A program made the position numbers and the translations under genes. Under the pieces are notes generated by a model. That model did no database searches. It saw only the letters and a program-made list of their open reading frames with translations, and was not told the origin of the DNA. A stretch of DNA of 64,000 nt from Labrys sp. KNU-23. GTDB lineage: Bacteria; Pseudomonadota; Alphaproteobacteria; Rhizobiales; Labraceae. The DNA lies in the NCBI RefSeq assembly GCF_008330945.1, contig NZ_CP043489.1, positions 682,001 to 746,000 of the forward strand, given 5' to 3'. Below are positions 18,181 to 26,875 of the stretch, piece by piece (within the stretch, counting starts at the first letter, position 1; the number at the start of each line of letters is the position of its first letter).

Positions 18181-19152
18181 ATGGACTGCCTGAAAGTATT
18201 TCAACGCAGCGGTCTCGCGGCCGCGGCGGTCGCATTGCTCGTGGGGATTTCGCCGGCCTCGGCGGCTTCGCCGGAATCCTCGGATCCCATCAAGATCGCC
18301 CTGTTCGACTGGACCAGCGTCAATCTCAACGCCAAGATCCTGGGCGGCATCCTCGAAAAGCTCGGATACACCGTCGAATATCCGACCGCCGACTATCTCT
18401 CCAGCCTGACCACCGGTCTTACCAATGGCGATCTGACCCTCGGCGTCGAATTTTGGGACACCACGGCCGGCGAGGCGATGAAGGCCTCCGACGCCACCAA
18501 GCAGACCGAACGCCTGGGCAAGCTCGGCCCGAAGGCCAAGGAGGAGTGGTGGTATCCGATCTACATGAAGGAGAAATGCCCCGGCCTGCCCGACTGGAAG
18601 GCTTTGCTGGATCCCAAATGCGCCGAGGCCTTCTCCACGCCCGATACCGCTCCGAAGGGCCGCTATCTCGGCGGACCCGTGACCTGGGAAGGCTTCGATG
18701 ACGAGCGTGTCACGGCCCTGAAGCTGCCCTTCACGGTCATTCATGCCGGTACGGACGGCGCCATGTTCGCCGAGCTCGATTCAGCGTATCAGCGCAAGGC
18801 CCCGATCATGCTGTGGATCTATTCGCCGCATTGGGCCACGGCGAAATACCAGGGCGAATGGGTGAAATTCCCCGAATATGAGCCGGCCTGCTACACGGAT
18901 CCGAAATGGGGCACCAACCCGGATGCCAAATATGATTGCGGCAAGCCGCATGGCGAGATCTGGAAATATGCCTGGTCGGGCATGAAGGACAAATGGCCGG
19001 TGGCCTACAAGGTCGCCAAGGCCTACTCGATCGAAACCGACGACCTCAACAAGCTGAGTGGCCAGGTCGACCTCGAAGGCAAGAGCCTGGACGAGGTCGC
19101 GGCCAAGTGGGTCACCGATCACGAATCGACCTGGAAGGCCTGGGCCCAGTAA
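18181..19152 (+). CDS. proX: Glycine betaine/proline ABC transporter, substrate-binding protein
   Basis: Periplasmic binding protein of an OpuAC/ProX-type uptake system for compatible solutes. About 323 residues, with a signal peptide ending near ISPASAA. The mature part is Trp-rich (VEFWDTTAGEA, KEEWWYPIY, LWIYSPHWATAKYQGEWVKF), as expected for the aromatic cage that binds quaternary amines. ATG at 18181 follows GGAAGG with good spacing; the GTG at 18172 is too close to it. Two strong hairpins follow the gene before proV, so the binding protein may be made in excess of the other subunits. The ligand could be betaine, proline betaine, carnitine or choline. Confidence 0.92.
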   Translation: MDCLKVFQRSGLAAAAVALLVGISPASAASPESSDPIKIALFDWTSVNLNAKILGGILEKLGYTVEYPTADYLSSLTTGLTNGDLTLGVEFWDTTAGEAMKASDATKQTERLGKLGPKAKEEWWYPIYMKEKCPGLPDWKALLDPKCAEAFSTPDTAPKGRYLGGPVTWEGFDDERVTALKLPFTVIHAGTDGAMFAELDSAYQRKAPIMLWIYSPHWATAKYQGEWVKFPEYEPACYTDPKWGTNPDAKYDCGKPHGEIWKYAWSGMKDKWPVAYKVAKAYSIETDDLNKLSGQVDLEGKSLDEVAAKWVTDHESTWKAWAQ

Positions 19153-19216
19153 CTCGCCGAGAGGCGCGTGCCTGGAGAGGCTGACCGAAAGATCGCAGGA
19201 ACCTCAGGCTCTTTGT

Positions 19217-19291
19217 GATCACCGGGCTTGTCCCGGTGATCCATGCGCCCTCAAGACGGCGGTATCCAGATGCCCGGGACAAGCCCGGGCA
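19217..19291. repeat. Pair of inverted hairpin repeats between proX and proV
   Basis: Hairpin one pairs GATCACCGGG (19217-19226) with CCCGGTGATC (19232-19241). Hairpin two pairs TGCCCGGG (19271-19278) with CCCGGGCA (19284-19291). Their cores are inverted copies of one another (GGGCTTGTCCCGG), a pattern seen in dispersed rhizobial repeats. Confidence 0.8.
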
Positions 19292-19386
19292 TGACAAAAT
19301 CAGACCTCCCCGCGTTTTGGCCTCGATTTCAAAATCAGGCGCCGGAGACCCGTCCCTCAATGCCGCGATGCAACCAAGAGGCACCG

Positions 19387-20463
19387 ATGCAAGCCGCGAT
19401 CGCTTCGCCACGCCCGGACACCGCCACACGTGCCGTGAAGCTCGCCTGTCGCGACGTCTGGAAGGTCTTTGGCCCCAATGCTGCCCGCGAACTGGCCCGG
19501 CACGGCCAGCGACCGACGGATGAGGACCTTGCCAAGGCAAGCCTGGTCGCCGCCGTGCGCGAGGCCAGCCTTACCGTGCACGAGGGCGAGATCTTCATCA
19601 TCATGGGGCTGTCCGGCTCGGGCAAATCCACCCTGCTGCGCTGCCTGGCTCGATTGATCGAGCCGACCGCCGGCACGGTCGAGTTCGACGGCAAGGACCT
19701 GCTCAAGGCCAGCGAGGCGGAGATGATCGAGCTTCGCCGGCACAAGATGGGCATGGTCTTCCAGAACTTCGCCCTGCTGCCGCATCTGAGCGTGATCGAG
19801 AACGTCGCCTTCCCACTCGCAGTCCAGGGCATCGCCAAGGCCGAGCGGCTGAAGCGGGCGCAGGACATGGTCGATCTGGTCGGCCTGCGCGGCCGCGAAG
19901 GCTTCTATCCGCGCGAACTCTCCGGCGGCCAGCAGCAGCGTGTCGGCATCGCACGCAGCCTCGCGACCAAGCCCGAACTCTGGTTTCTCGACGAACCCTT
20001 CTCAGCGCTCGATCCGCTGATCCGCCGGGAGATGCAGGACGAGCTCGTCCGGCTGCAGAAGGTGCTGCACAAGACCATCGTCTTCATCACCCACGACTTC
20101 GACGAGGCGATCCGCCTCGCCGATCGCGTCGCCATCATGAAGGACGGCGCCATCATCCAGACCGGCACACCGGAAGAGCTCGTCACCCGGCCGGCAACCG
20201 ATTATGTCGCCGAGTTCACCCGCGACGTCCAACGGGCGAAAGTGGTCTCCGCCCACGGCCTCATGCGTCCCGCCCAGCCCGGTTCCGCCTATGCCGGCAA
20301 TCTCGCCCCGGCGGACAAGGTTTCCTCTTTCGCCGCCGACATCATCGGTGCCGCCGCGCCCTTCGCGGTCCGCGGCCCCACCGGCACCCTGCTCGGCGAG
20401 GTCATGCCCGACGCCGTGCTCGACATCCTGACCGGCGGCGACCAGCGCAGGAACGCCGCTTGA
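19387..20463 (+). CDS. proV: Glycine betaine/proline ABC transporter, ATP-binding protein
   Basis: About 358 residues. Walker A GLSGSGKST is at residues 74-82, the signature LSGGQQQR near 180, Walker B LWFLDEP just after it, and H-loop THDFDEA later. An N-terminal extension (CRDVWKVFGPNAARELARHGQ) is typical of ProV. After the ATPase domain there is only about one CBS-like half (FAVRGPTGTLLGEVMPDAVL), against two CBS repeats in E. coli ProV. The start at 19387 follows AGAGG; the frame is open upstream through the repeat but this is not coding. It overlaps proW by four bases. Confidence 0.93.
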   Translation: MQAAIASPRPDTATRAVKLACRDVWKVFGPNAARELARHGQRPTDEDLAKASLVAAVREASLTVHEGEIFIIMGLSGSGKSTLLRCLARLIEPTAGTVEFDGKDLLKASEAEMIELRRHKMGMVFQNFALLPHLSVIENVAFPLAVQGIAKAERLKRAQDMVDLVGLRGREGFYPRELSGGQQQRVGIARSLATKPELWFLDEPFSALDPLIRREMQDELVRLQKVLHKTIVFITHDFDEAIRLADRVAIMKDGAIIQTGTPEELVTRPATDYVAEFTRDVQRAKVVSAHGLMRPAQPGSAYAGNLAPADKVSSFAADIIGAAAPFAVRGPTGTLLGEVMPDAVLDILTGGDQRRNAA

Positions 20464-22439
20464 GCAAGCCAGCCCCCCTTTCCCTCGCTCAGCCGCATGC
20501 CTCGCCCGGTGGCCGGATAACGGCCTGGACCGCGATCTGGTGCCTCGCCTTCCTGCTCGCCATCACGCTCTACTTCATGAGCTCGAATGCCGGTTGGCTT
20601 TCCGCCTGGCCCGATGACTGGATCATTCCCTTCGCGGGCTGGATGTCAGCCGTCATGGCGTGGATGAAAACCAATCTGAGCTGGCTGACGCGAGCAATCG
20701 CCGCCATCCTCGACCTTCCTCTCCAGATCGCTTTCGGATTGCTCGCCAAGCCGTTGAAATTATGGGGGATCCCGCTGCCGACACTATCCTGGTTGGGTGT
20801 GATTTCGGCGGCGATCATTGCTGGCCACGCAGCGGGTGGCCTGCGGCTCGCAGTACTGATGGCAGCCTGCTTTGGCTATATCGCGCTCTTCGGCCAGTGG
20901 CAGGGGGCCATGCTCACCCTCGCTTTGATCCTGATCTCGGTGCCGCTTTGCGTGCTGACGGGCCTGCTGCTCGGCGTCGCCGCCTGGCGCTTTCCGAAGC
21001 TCGAACAGCTGGCGGTCACTCCGGCGCTCGACCTGATGCAAACGATCCCGACCTTCGCCTATCTCATCCCCATGCTGATCCTGTTCGGCAACAGCCCGGT
21101 CTCGGCGATGATCGCCACCTCGATCTTCGCGACCCCACCGATGGTGCGAGCCACCATCGTGGCGCTGTCGCGTATTCCCTCCGAGATCGCCGATTTTGCC
21201 GTGATGGCGGGCTGCACGCCGCGCCAAAAGCTCTGGCGCGTGCTGATTCCGACAGCGCGTCCCCTGCTGATGGTCGGCGTGAACCAGGTGATCATGCTGG
21301 CGCTGAACATGGTGATCATCTCCTCGATGATCGGCGCCGGTGGTCTGGGCTATGACGTGCTGCTCGCCCTGCGCGCTCTCAAGATCGGCCAGGGCATGGA
21401 GGCGGGTTTCGCCATCGTGGTGCTGGCCATCGCGCTCGACCGCCTCTCGCAGGCCTTCGCCTATCGCGGCGGCCGGCCCGTGCACCGGGAGGGCAGCGGG
21501 CTCTTCATCCGCCATCCCCATCTCGTCCTGGCCCTGGCCGTGCTGGCTGCGACCACGCTGGCCAGCCTCGTCCTGCCGGCTCTCGCCAAGATCCCGCCGG
21601 GCTGGACGCTGTCGACCGCGCCGTGGTGGAAGGCGGGCGTCGATTGGATCACCGTGCATTTCTTCGACGTGATCGAGGCCTTGCGCGTCGGGCTTCTCGT
21701 CTATGTGCTCAACCCTATCAGGGCCTTCTGCGAAGCTATTCCCTGGCTCGCCGCCCTGGTGCTGCTGGTGCTGGCGGGTTACCGCCTCGCAGGCTGGCGC
21801 CTCGCCGCCCTCATCGGCCTGCTCGTGCTCTTCTGCGCCTCGTCAGGGCTGTGGCAGAAGACGATGTCGACCGTCTATCTGTGCGGTGTCTCGGCCGTCC
21901 TCGCCATGCTGATCGGCATGCCGATCGGCGTCTGGGCTTCGCGCAGCGACCGGGTGTATCGCATCATCGAACCTGTCGTCGACACCCTGCAGACCCTGCC
22001 GTCCTTCTGCTTCATCATCCCGATCGTCATGCTGTTCCGGGTCGGCGACGTCACCGCCCTGATCGCCACGGTCTCCTTCGCTGTCGTCCCCGCCATCCGC
22101 TATACCAATCACGGCCTGCGGCAAGTACCGCCAACCCTGATCGAAGCGGCAAAGACGGCCGGTTGCACGCGCTGGCAGACCTTCCGCCTCGTGCAATTGC
22201 CGATGGCGCTGCCGGAAATCATGCTCGGCATCAACCAGACCATCCTCCTGTCGCTGAGCATGATCATCATCTGCGCGATGATCGGCACACGCGATCTCGG
22301 CCAGGAAGTCTTCATCGCCCTCGCCAAGGCGGATGCCGGCCGCGGCATCGTCGCCGGCCTCGCCATCGCCTTCATCGGCATCATCGCCGACCGCCTGATC
22401 GGCGGCGCCAGCGCCAAGGCGCGCAAGCGTTTGGGGTGA
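20460..22439 (+). CDS. proW: Glycine betaine/proline ABC transporter, double permease
   Basis: 659 residues, about twice the usual permease length. It contains two complete ProW-type membrane domains in tandem. Each has the cytoplasmic EAA-like loop: IADFAVMAGCTPRQKLWRVLIPTA in the first half and LIEAAKTAGCTRWQTFRLVQLP in the second. Each half also has the preceding motif (LDLMQTIPTFAYLIP and VDTLQTLPSFCFIIP). So one chain supplies the permease dimer. The TTG start overlaps the proV stop. The halves are clearly diverged, so the fusion is not recent. Confidence 0.92.
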   Translation: MSKPAPLSLAQPHASPGGRITAWTAIWCLAFLLAITLYFMSSNAGWLSAWPDDWIIPFAGWMSAVMAWMKTNLSWLTRAIAAILDLPLQIAFGLLAKPLKLWGIPLPTLSWLGVISAAIIAGHAAGGLRLAVLMAACFGYIALFGQWQGAMLTLALILISVPLCVLTGLLLGVAAWRFPKLEQLAVTPALDLMQTIPTFAYLIPMLILFGNSPVSAMIATSIFATPPMVRATIVALSRIPSEIADFAVMAGCTPRQKLWRVLIPTARPLLMVGVNQVIMLALNMVIISSMIGAGGLGYDVLLALRALKIGQGMEAGFAIVVLAIALDRLSQAFAYRGGRPVHREGSGLFIRHPHLVLALAVLAATTLASLVLPALAKIPPGWTLSTAPWWKAGVDWITVHFFDVIEALRVGLLVYVLNPIRAFCEAIPWLAALVLLVLAGYRLAGWRLAALIGLLVLFCASSGLWQKTMSTVYLCGVSAVLAMLIGMPIGVWASRSDRVYRIIEPVVDTLQTLPSFCFIIPIVMLFRVGDVTALIATVSFAVVPAIRYTNHGLRQVPPTLIEAAKTAGCTRWQTFRLVQLPMALPEIMLGINQTILLSLSMIIICAMIGTRDLGQEVFIALAKADAGRGIVAGLAIAFIGIIADRLIGGASAKARKRLG

Positions 22440-22534
22440 CTTGTTCGAATTTGTGCCTTTTCGCTGGGCACGCGGTGCCCCTCACCCCCAGTGGCAACTA
22501 CCCGTTAGCTCTTCTGAAAACCATCCGCCGTTCA

Positions 22535-23173
22535 TCAACGCGCGGAACTCGCGAGGCCGCGCGCGCCGTCGAGCAACGATTTCAAGCCGAAACCAATGAA
22601 GACGACGCCGACGATCCGCGTCACCCACAGGCCATGGCGTGCGAAGAAAGCCCGGATCGGCTTGAGGCCGATGGCAACATAGAGGATGAAATCCGCCGCC
22701 ACGAAACCGAGGAAGGCCGCCACGATCAGGCCGGGCGTCGTGCCCCAGGTGATGTGATCGCCATAAGGCGCCACCAGCGCCCCGAAGGTGGCGAGCGCCA
22801 CCGGATAGGATTTCGGGTTGGTCAGGCCGAAGATCACGCCGTTGACCAGAGGCCGGTCGGCACCGATCACGGCTGCCTTGCCGTCCCGACGCGTCATCAC
22901 GGCCCGCACCCCCATATAGATCAGATAGAGCCCGCAGCCGATGCCAAGGATATCGAACAGGGTCGGACCGATCTGGCTCACCCCGACGATCGCCGCCAAG
23001 GCCGCCACCGACCACAGGATGTCGCCGACGAGATGGCCGGTCATGAACCAGGCGCCGGGCGTACGTCCCTTGGCGGCGCCGAGCGCGAACAGGGCCAGGA
23101 AGGCCGGCCCGGGCGAAATCGTATAAAGAAAGCCGGCGAAAAAGGTTGCGGCGAGCAGGGAAACATCGAACAT
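22535..23173 (-). CDS. LysE/RhtB-family exporter
   Basis: About 212 residues with five or six membrane segments. The start matches the family: MFDVSLLAATFFAGFLYTISPGPAFL, where the SPGP motif is diagnostic. GLTNPKSYPVALATFGALVAP is the second conserved stretch. Such proteins export amino acids (lysine, threonine, homoserine lactone); the substrate is unknown. The ATG at 23173 is chosen because the family begins there; the frame is open further upstream. It diverges from the EamA-type gene at 23277. Confidence 0.87.
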   Translation of the reverse strand: MFDVSLLAATFFAGFLYTISPGPAFLALFALGAAKGRTPGAWFMTGHLVGDILWSVAALAAIVGVSQIGPTLFDILGIGCGLYLIYMGVRAVMTRRDGKAAVIGADRPLVNGVIFGLTNPKSYPVALATFGALVAPYGDHITWGTTPGLIVAAFLGFVAADFILYVAIGLKPIRAFFARHGLWVTRIVGVVFIGFGLKSLLDGARGLASSAR

Positions 23174-23276
23174 GGGAATCGGCCTGGCGGCTATGGATGT
23201 TGCCATAGCTGCATGGCCGGCGCCCCGACGCAAGCGGGCATGCGTTCCTCCCTTTCCAGCCCGCATAAGTTCGTTC

Positions 23277-24194
23277 ATGCCCGCCTCCAAGACGTCCGAG
23301 CCCCTCATCCTGCTGCTGGCGACCGGCACCCTTCTCGGGCTCAACTTCCCGCTCGGCAAACTGGCCGGCACGGCCGGCATCCCGCCGGCCGTGTGGACCC
23401 TGCTGATCTCGACGGGCTGCGCCCTCGTCATCGGCGTGGTGCTGGCGCTCAAGCGCGAGGTCTTTCCGCTGATGCCGCCTTATCTGCGGTTTTATGCCAT
23501 CGGCGGCACGATTTCCTATGCCGTCCCGAACTTCCTGGTCTATCTGACCATCCCTCATCTGGGCTCGGGCTATACCTCGATCATGTTCACCTTGTCGCCG
23601 ATCATCACCACGATCCTGGCGACGGCCCTGAATGCACGGCGCCCCAATTTGCTCGGCGTCATCGGTATCCTGATCGGCTTTATCGGCGCCATGCTGATCG
23701 TGCTCGGCAAGGGACGGGTCGGCGATGCCAACCCGCTTTGGATTGGCATCGGTTTTCTCATCCCGCTCTCGCTCGCCATCGGCAATGTCTACCGCACCCT
23801 GGACTGGCCGCCGAATGCCCGCCCGCTGCCGCTGGCGGTGGGCACCAATCTCGCCTCCTCCCTGGTGGTCTCGGCGGCATTGCTGCTTGCCAATGGTGAA
23901 CTCGGCCTCTCTTCCCTCGCCGATGCCCCGCTGCTCAGCCTGATCCAGGTCGCAGCGAGCGCTGCGATGTTCGCCGTCTTCTTCCGCCTGCAAATGGCAG
24001 GCGGGCCGGTCTATCTTTCCCAGATCGGCTATGTCGCCGCCGCCGTCGGGCTGGGCAGCGGCACCTTCCTTCTGGGTGAGCACTATGACCTGCTCACCTG
24101 GCTCGGCGCCGTGGTGATTGCCGTAGGCGTCATCGTCACCACCATTGCCCAGCGCGCGCCGTCGATCCCCTCAAGCGCGGCCGGGAAAAGCTGA
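23277..24194 (+). CDS. EamA/DMT-family transporter
   Basis: About 305 residues with ten predicted membrane segments in two repeated halves (EamA fold), for example LLGLNFPLGKLAGTAGI in the first and VAAAVGLGSGTFLLGEHY in the second. Drug/metabolite superfamily exporters move small organic molecules, often amino acids; the substrate is unknown. ATG at 23277 is chosen because the first membrane helix follows at once. It diverges from the LysE-type gene, with about 100 bases between starts for both promoters. Confidence 0.87.
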   Translation: MPASKTSEPLILLLATGTLLGLNFPLGKLAGTAGIPPAVWTLLISTGCALVIGVVLALKREVFPLMPPYLRFYAIGGTISYAVPNFLVYLTIPHLGSGYTSIMFTLSPIITTILATALNARRPNLLGVIGILIGFIGAMLIVLGKGRVGDANPLWIGIGFLIPLSLAIGNVYRTLDWPPNARPLPLAVGTNLASSLVVSAALLLANGELGLSSLADAPLLSLIQVAASAAMFAVFFRLQMAGGPVYLSQIGYVAAAVGLGSGTFLLGEHYDLLTWLGAVVIAVGVIVTTIAQRAPSIPSSAAGKS

Positions 24195-24334
24195 AGTCGC
24201 GGGCGAACCCGACCTCCTCTTCGCCGATAATCGGCGCAACTGTTGACGCATGCCTGCGGGAAGTGCTCGCAATCTCGACGCGGCTCCCCATCTAAGCCAT
24301 TATCCGGCAATCCAGAATCACGCGAAAATCCGAT

Positions 24335-26695
24335 TTGTCCGATCCCCGTTCCCCTTCCCTTGCCCATCAGCCGGCCGCCGGCGGCATTGCCGCGCGCGCC
24401 ATGGCCGCCGCAAGGCCCGCCGCCTATGTCACTGGCCTGAACCCGGAACAGCGTGCGGCAGTGGAGACATTGGACGGTCCCGTGCTCGTGCTGGCGGGCG
24501 CCGGCACCGGCAAGACGCGCGTGCTGACCACCCGCATCGCCCATATCCTCGCCACCGGCCGTGCCGCCCCCCACCAGATCCTCGCGGTTACCTTCACCAA
24601 CAAGGCGGCACGGGAAATGCGCGAGCGCATCGGCGTGCTGATCGGGCAGAGCGTGGAGGGCATGCCCTGGCTCGGCACCTTCCATGCCATCGGCGTGAAG
24701 ATCCTGCGCCGCCATGCCGAGCTGGTCGATTTGAAATCCAATTTCACCATCCTCGACACCGATGATCAGGTTCGCCTGATGAAGCAGGTGATCTCGGCCG
24801 CGGGGATCGACGAAAAGCGCTGGCCCGCCCGCCAGCTCGCCAATGCCATCGACGGCTGGAAGAACCGCGGCCTGACGCCGGCGCAGGTGCCCGCCGGCGA
24901 GGCGATGTCCTTCGCCAATGGCAAGGGCGGCGAGCTCTATGCCGCCTACCAGGCCCGTCTCAAGACCCTGAACGCCGCCGATTTCGGCGATCTCCTGCTC
25001 GAATCCATTCGTCTGTTCCGCGAAAACCCCGGGGTCCTGGCCGAATATCACCGCCGCTTCCGCTTCATGCTGGTGGACGAGTACCAGGACACCAACGTCG
25101 CCCAATATCTGTGGCTGCGTCTGCTGGCCCAGACGCCGGCGGGCGAAAAGCCGAACCTGTGCTGCGTCGGCGACGACGACCAGTCGATCTATGGCTGGCG
25201 CGGCGCAGAGGTCGACAACATCCTGCGCTTCGAGAAGGATTTTCCGGGTGCCACCGTGATCCGGCTCGAGCGCAATTACCGCTCCACCGGCCATATTCTC
25301 GGCGCGGCCGGGCACCTGATCGCCAACAATGAGGGACGCCTCGGCAAGACCCTGTTCACCGACGACGAGGAGGGCGAGCGCGTCACCGTCGCCGGCTCCT
25401 GGGATTCGGGCGAGGAAGCCCGCGCCATCGGCGACGAGATCGAGGCGCTGCAGCACAAGGGCCACGCCCTCAACGACATCGCCATCCTGGTGCGTGCCTC
25501 CTTCCAGATGCGTGAATTCGAAGATCGTTTCGTCACGCTCGGCTTGCCCTATCGCGTCATTGGCGGCCCGCGCTTCTATGAGCGCGCCGAAATCCGCGAC
25601 GCCCTCGCTTATTTTCGCGCCACCATGCAGCCAGCCGACGATCTCGCCTTCGAGCGCATCGTCAACGTGCCCAAGCGCGGCCTCGGCGACGCCACCGTAC
25701 AGATCCTGCACGACTATGCCCGCCACAACGGCGTGCCGATGATGCAGGCCACGCGGGTGTTGGTCGAGACGGAGGAGCTCAAGCCCAAGCCGCGCCAGAC
25801 CCTGCGCGACTTGATGGCCTCCTTCTCTCGCTGGGCCGCCCAGAGCGAGGTGCTCGGCCACCAGGAACTGGCAGAACTGATCCTGGAGGAATCCGGCTAC
25901 ACCGACATGTGGCAGAAGGACCGCACGGCCGAAGCCGCGGGCCGGCTCGAGAACCTCAAGGAACTCGTGCGCTCGATGGAGGGCTTCGAGAACATGGCCG
26001 GCTTCCTTGAGCACATCTCGCTGGTGATGGACGCCAGCGAGGAGGGCGCCAGCGAGGACAAGGTCTCGATCCTGACGCTGCATGGTGCCAAGGGCCTCGA
26101 ATACGAGACGGTGTTCCTGCCCGGCTGGGAGGAAGGCCTGTTCCCGCACCAGCGTTCGCTCGACGAGAACGGCCGCGCCGGCCTGGAGGAGGAACGGCGC
26201 CTCGCCTATGTCGGTCTCACTCGCGCCCGTCGCCGTGCCAAGGTCTGGTTCGCCTCCAACCGCCGCATCCATGGCCTGTGGCAATCGACCATGCCGTCGC
26301 GTTTCGTCGACGAACTGCCTGCCGCCCATGTCGAGGTGATGGAGGCTTCCAATTCCTACGGCTCAGGCGGCTCGCTCGGCATGAGCCGCTTCGACAAGGC
26401 GCAGCCCTTCGCCGGCTCGAACTATTCGACGCCCGGCTGGCAGCGGGCCCAGAACAACATGGCCTCGGGATTCCGCACCACCCAGGCCCCGCTCCGCCGC
26501 GAGCCCCTGACCATCGAGGGCGAATTGGTGGCCCGCTCCACCGGCACGGCCTCGGCCTACAAGGTCGGCGCCCGCGTCTTCCACCTGAAGTTCGGCTATG
26601 GCGAGGTGGCTGAAGTCGACGGCAACAAGCTCACCGTCGATTTCGACAAGGCCGGCCGCAAGCGCGTCGTCGATAGCTTCGTCGAGGCGGCCTGA
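24335..26695 (+). CDS. uvrD: UvrD/PcrA-type DNA helicase
   Basis: 786 residues, ATP-dependent 3'-5' helicase acting in excision and mismatch repair and removing RecA or stalled polymerase. Motif I AGAGTGKT is at 54-61, motif Ia VTFTNKAAREM follows, motif II LVDEYQDTN is near 248, motif III GDDDQSIYGWRGA near 278, motif IV LERNYRST, motif V LTLHGAKGLE and motif VI VGLTRARRRA. The C-terminal Tudor-like segment (VFHLKFGYGEVAEVDGNKLTVDFD) binds RNA polymerase in other UvrD/PcrA proteins. Start is TTG at 24335. The first ~30 residues are an unconserved Ala-rich extension. Confidence 0.95.
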   Translation: MSDPRSPSLAHQPAAGGIAARAMAAARPAAYVTGLNPEQRAAVETLDGPVLVLAGAGTGKTRVLTTRIAHILATGRAAPHQILAVTFTNKAAREMRERIGVLIGQSVEGMPWLGTFHAIGVKILRRHAELVDLKSNFTILDTDDQVRLMKQVISAAGIDEKRWPARQLANAIDGWKNRGLTPAQVPAGEAMSFANGKGGELYAAYQARLKTLNAADFGDLLLESIRLFRENPGVLAEYHRRFRFMLVDEYQDTNVAQYLWLRLLAQTPAGEKPNLCCVGDDDQSIYGWRGAEVDNILRFEKDFPGATVIRLERNYRSTGHILGAAGHLIANNEGRLGKTLFTDDEEGERVTVAGSWDSGEEARAIGDEIEALQHKGHALNDIAILVRASFQMREFEDRFVTLGLPYRVIGGPRFYERAEIRDALAYFRATMQPADDLAFERIVNVPKRGLGDATVQILHDYARHNGVPMMQATRVLVETEELKPKPRQTLRDLMASFSRWAAQSEVLGHQELAELILEESGYTDMWQKDRTAEAAGRLENLKELVRSMEGFENMAGFLEHISLVMDASEEGASEDKVSILTLHGAKGLEYETVFLPGWEEGLFPHQRSLDENGRAGLEEERRLAYVGLTRARRRAKVWFASNRRIHGLWQSTMPSRFVDELPAAHVEVMEASNSYGSGGSLGMSRFDKAQPFAGSNYSTPGWQRAQNNMASGFRTTQAPLRREPLTIEGELVARSTGTASAYKVGARVFHLKFGYGEVAEVDGNKLTVDFDKAGRKRVVDSFVEAA

Positions 26696-26729
26696 GAGCG
26701 GGTTTTCGAGCCAAGTAGCGCGCGACCAG

Positions 26730-26859
26730 CCTTCTCCCCTTGCGAGAGAAGGTGGACCGGCGAAGCCGGGCCGGATGAGGGGTGCGAACACCCATCCTTC
26801 ACGGTCCCATATCCCCCTCATCCGCCCCTTCGGGCACCTTCTCCCACAAGGGGAGAAGG
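26730..26859. repeat. Inverted pair of 'CCTTCTCCCC' repeats
   Basis: Unit one (26730-26782) starts CCTTCTCCCCTTGCGAGAGA and ends GGATGAGGGG. Unit two (26813-26859) is its inverted partner, CCCCCTCATCC...GGGGAGAAGG. It lies between convergent uvrD and the symporter gene, where it may act as a two-way terminator. A similar pair is at 32071. Confidence 0.85.
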
Positions 26860-26875
26860 CTTGGTCGCGCCTCCC

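Noticed and set aside
21623..23899. A 758-codon plus-strand frame spanning proW, lysE and the EamA gene
   Set aside because: It crosses three well-supported genes in other frames and has no conserved domain.
24083..26329. A 748-codon open frame on the minus strand over uvrD
   Set aside because: Shadow of uvrD, which has all helicase motifs.
26730..26859. CRISPR-like repeats near the uvrD end
   Set aside because: Only one inverted pair, no regular spacers, no cas genes.
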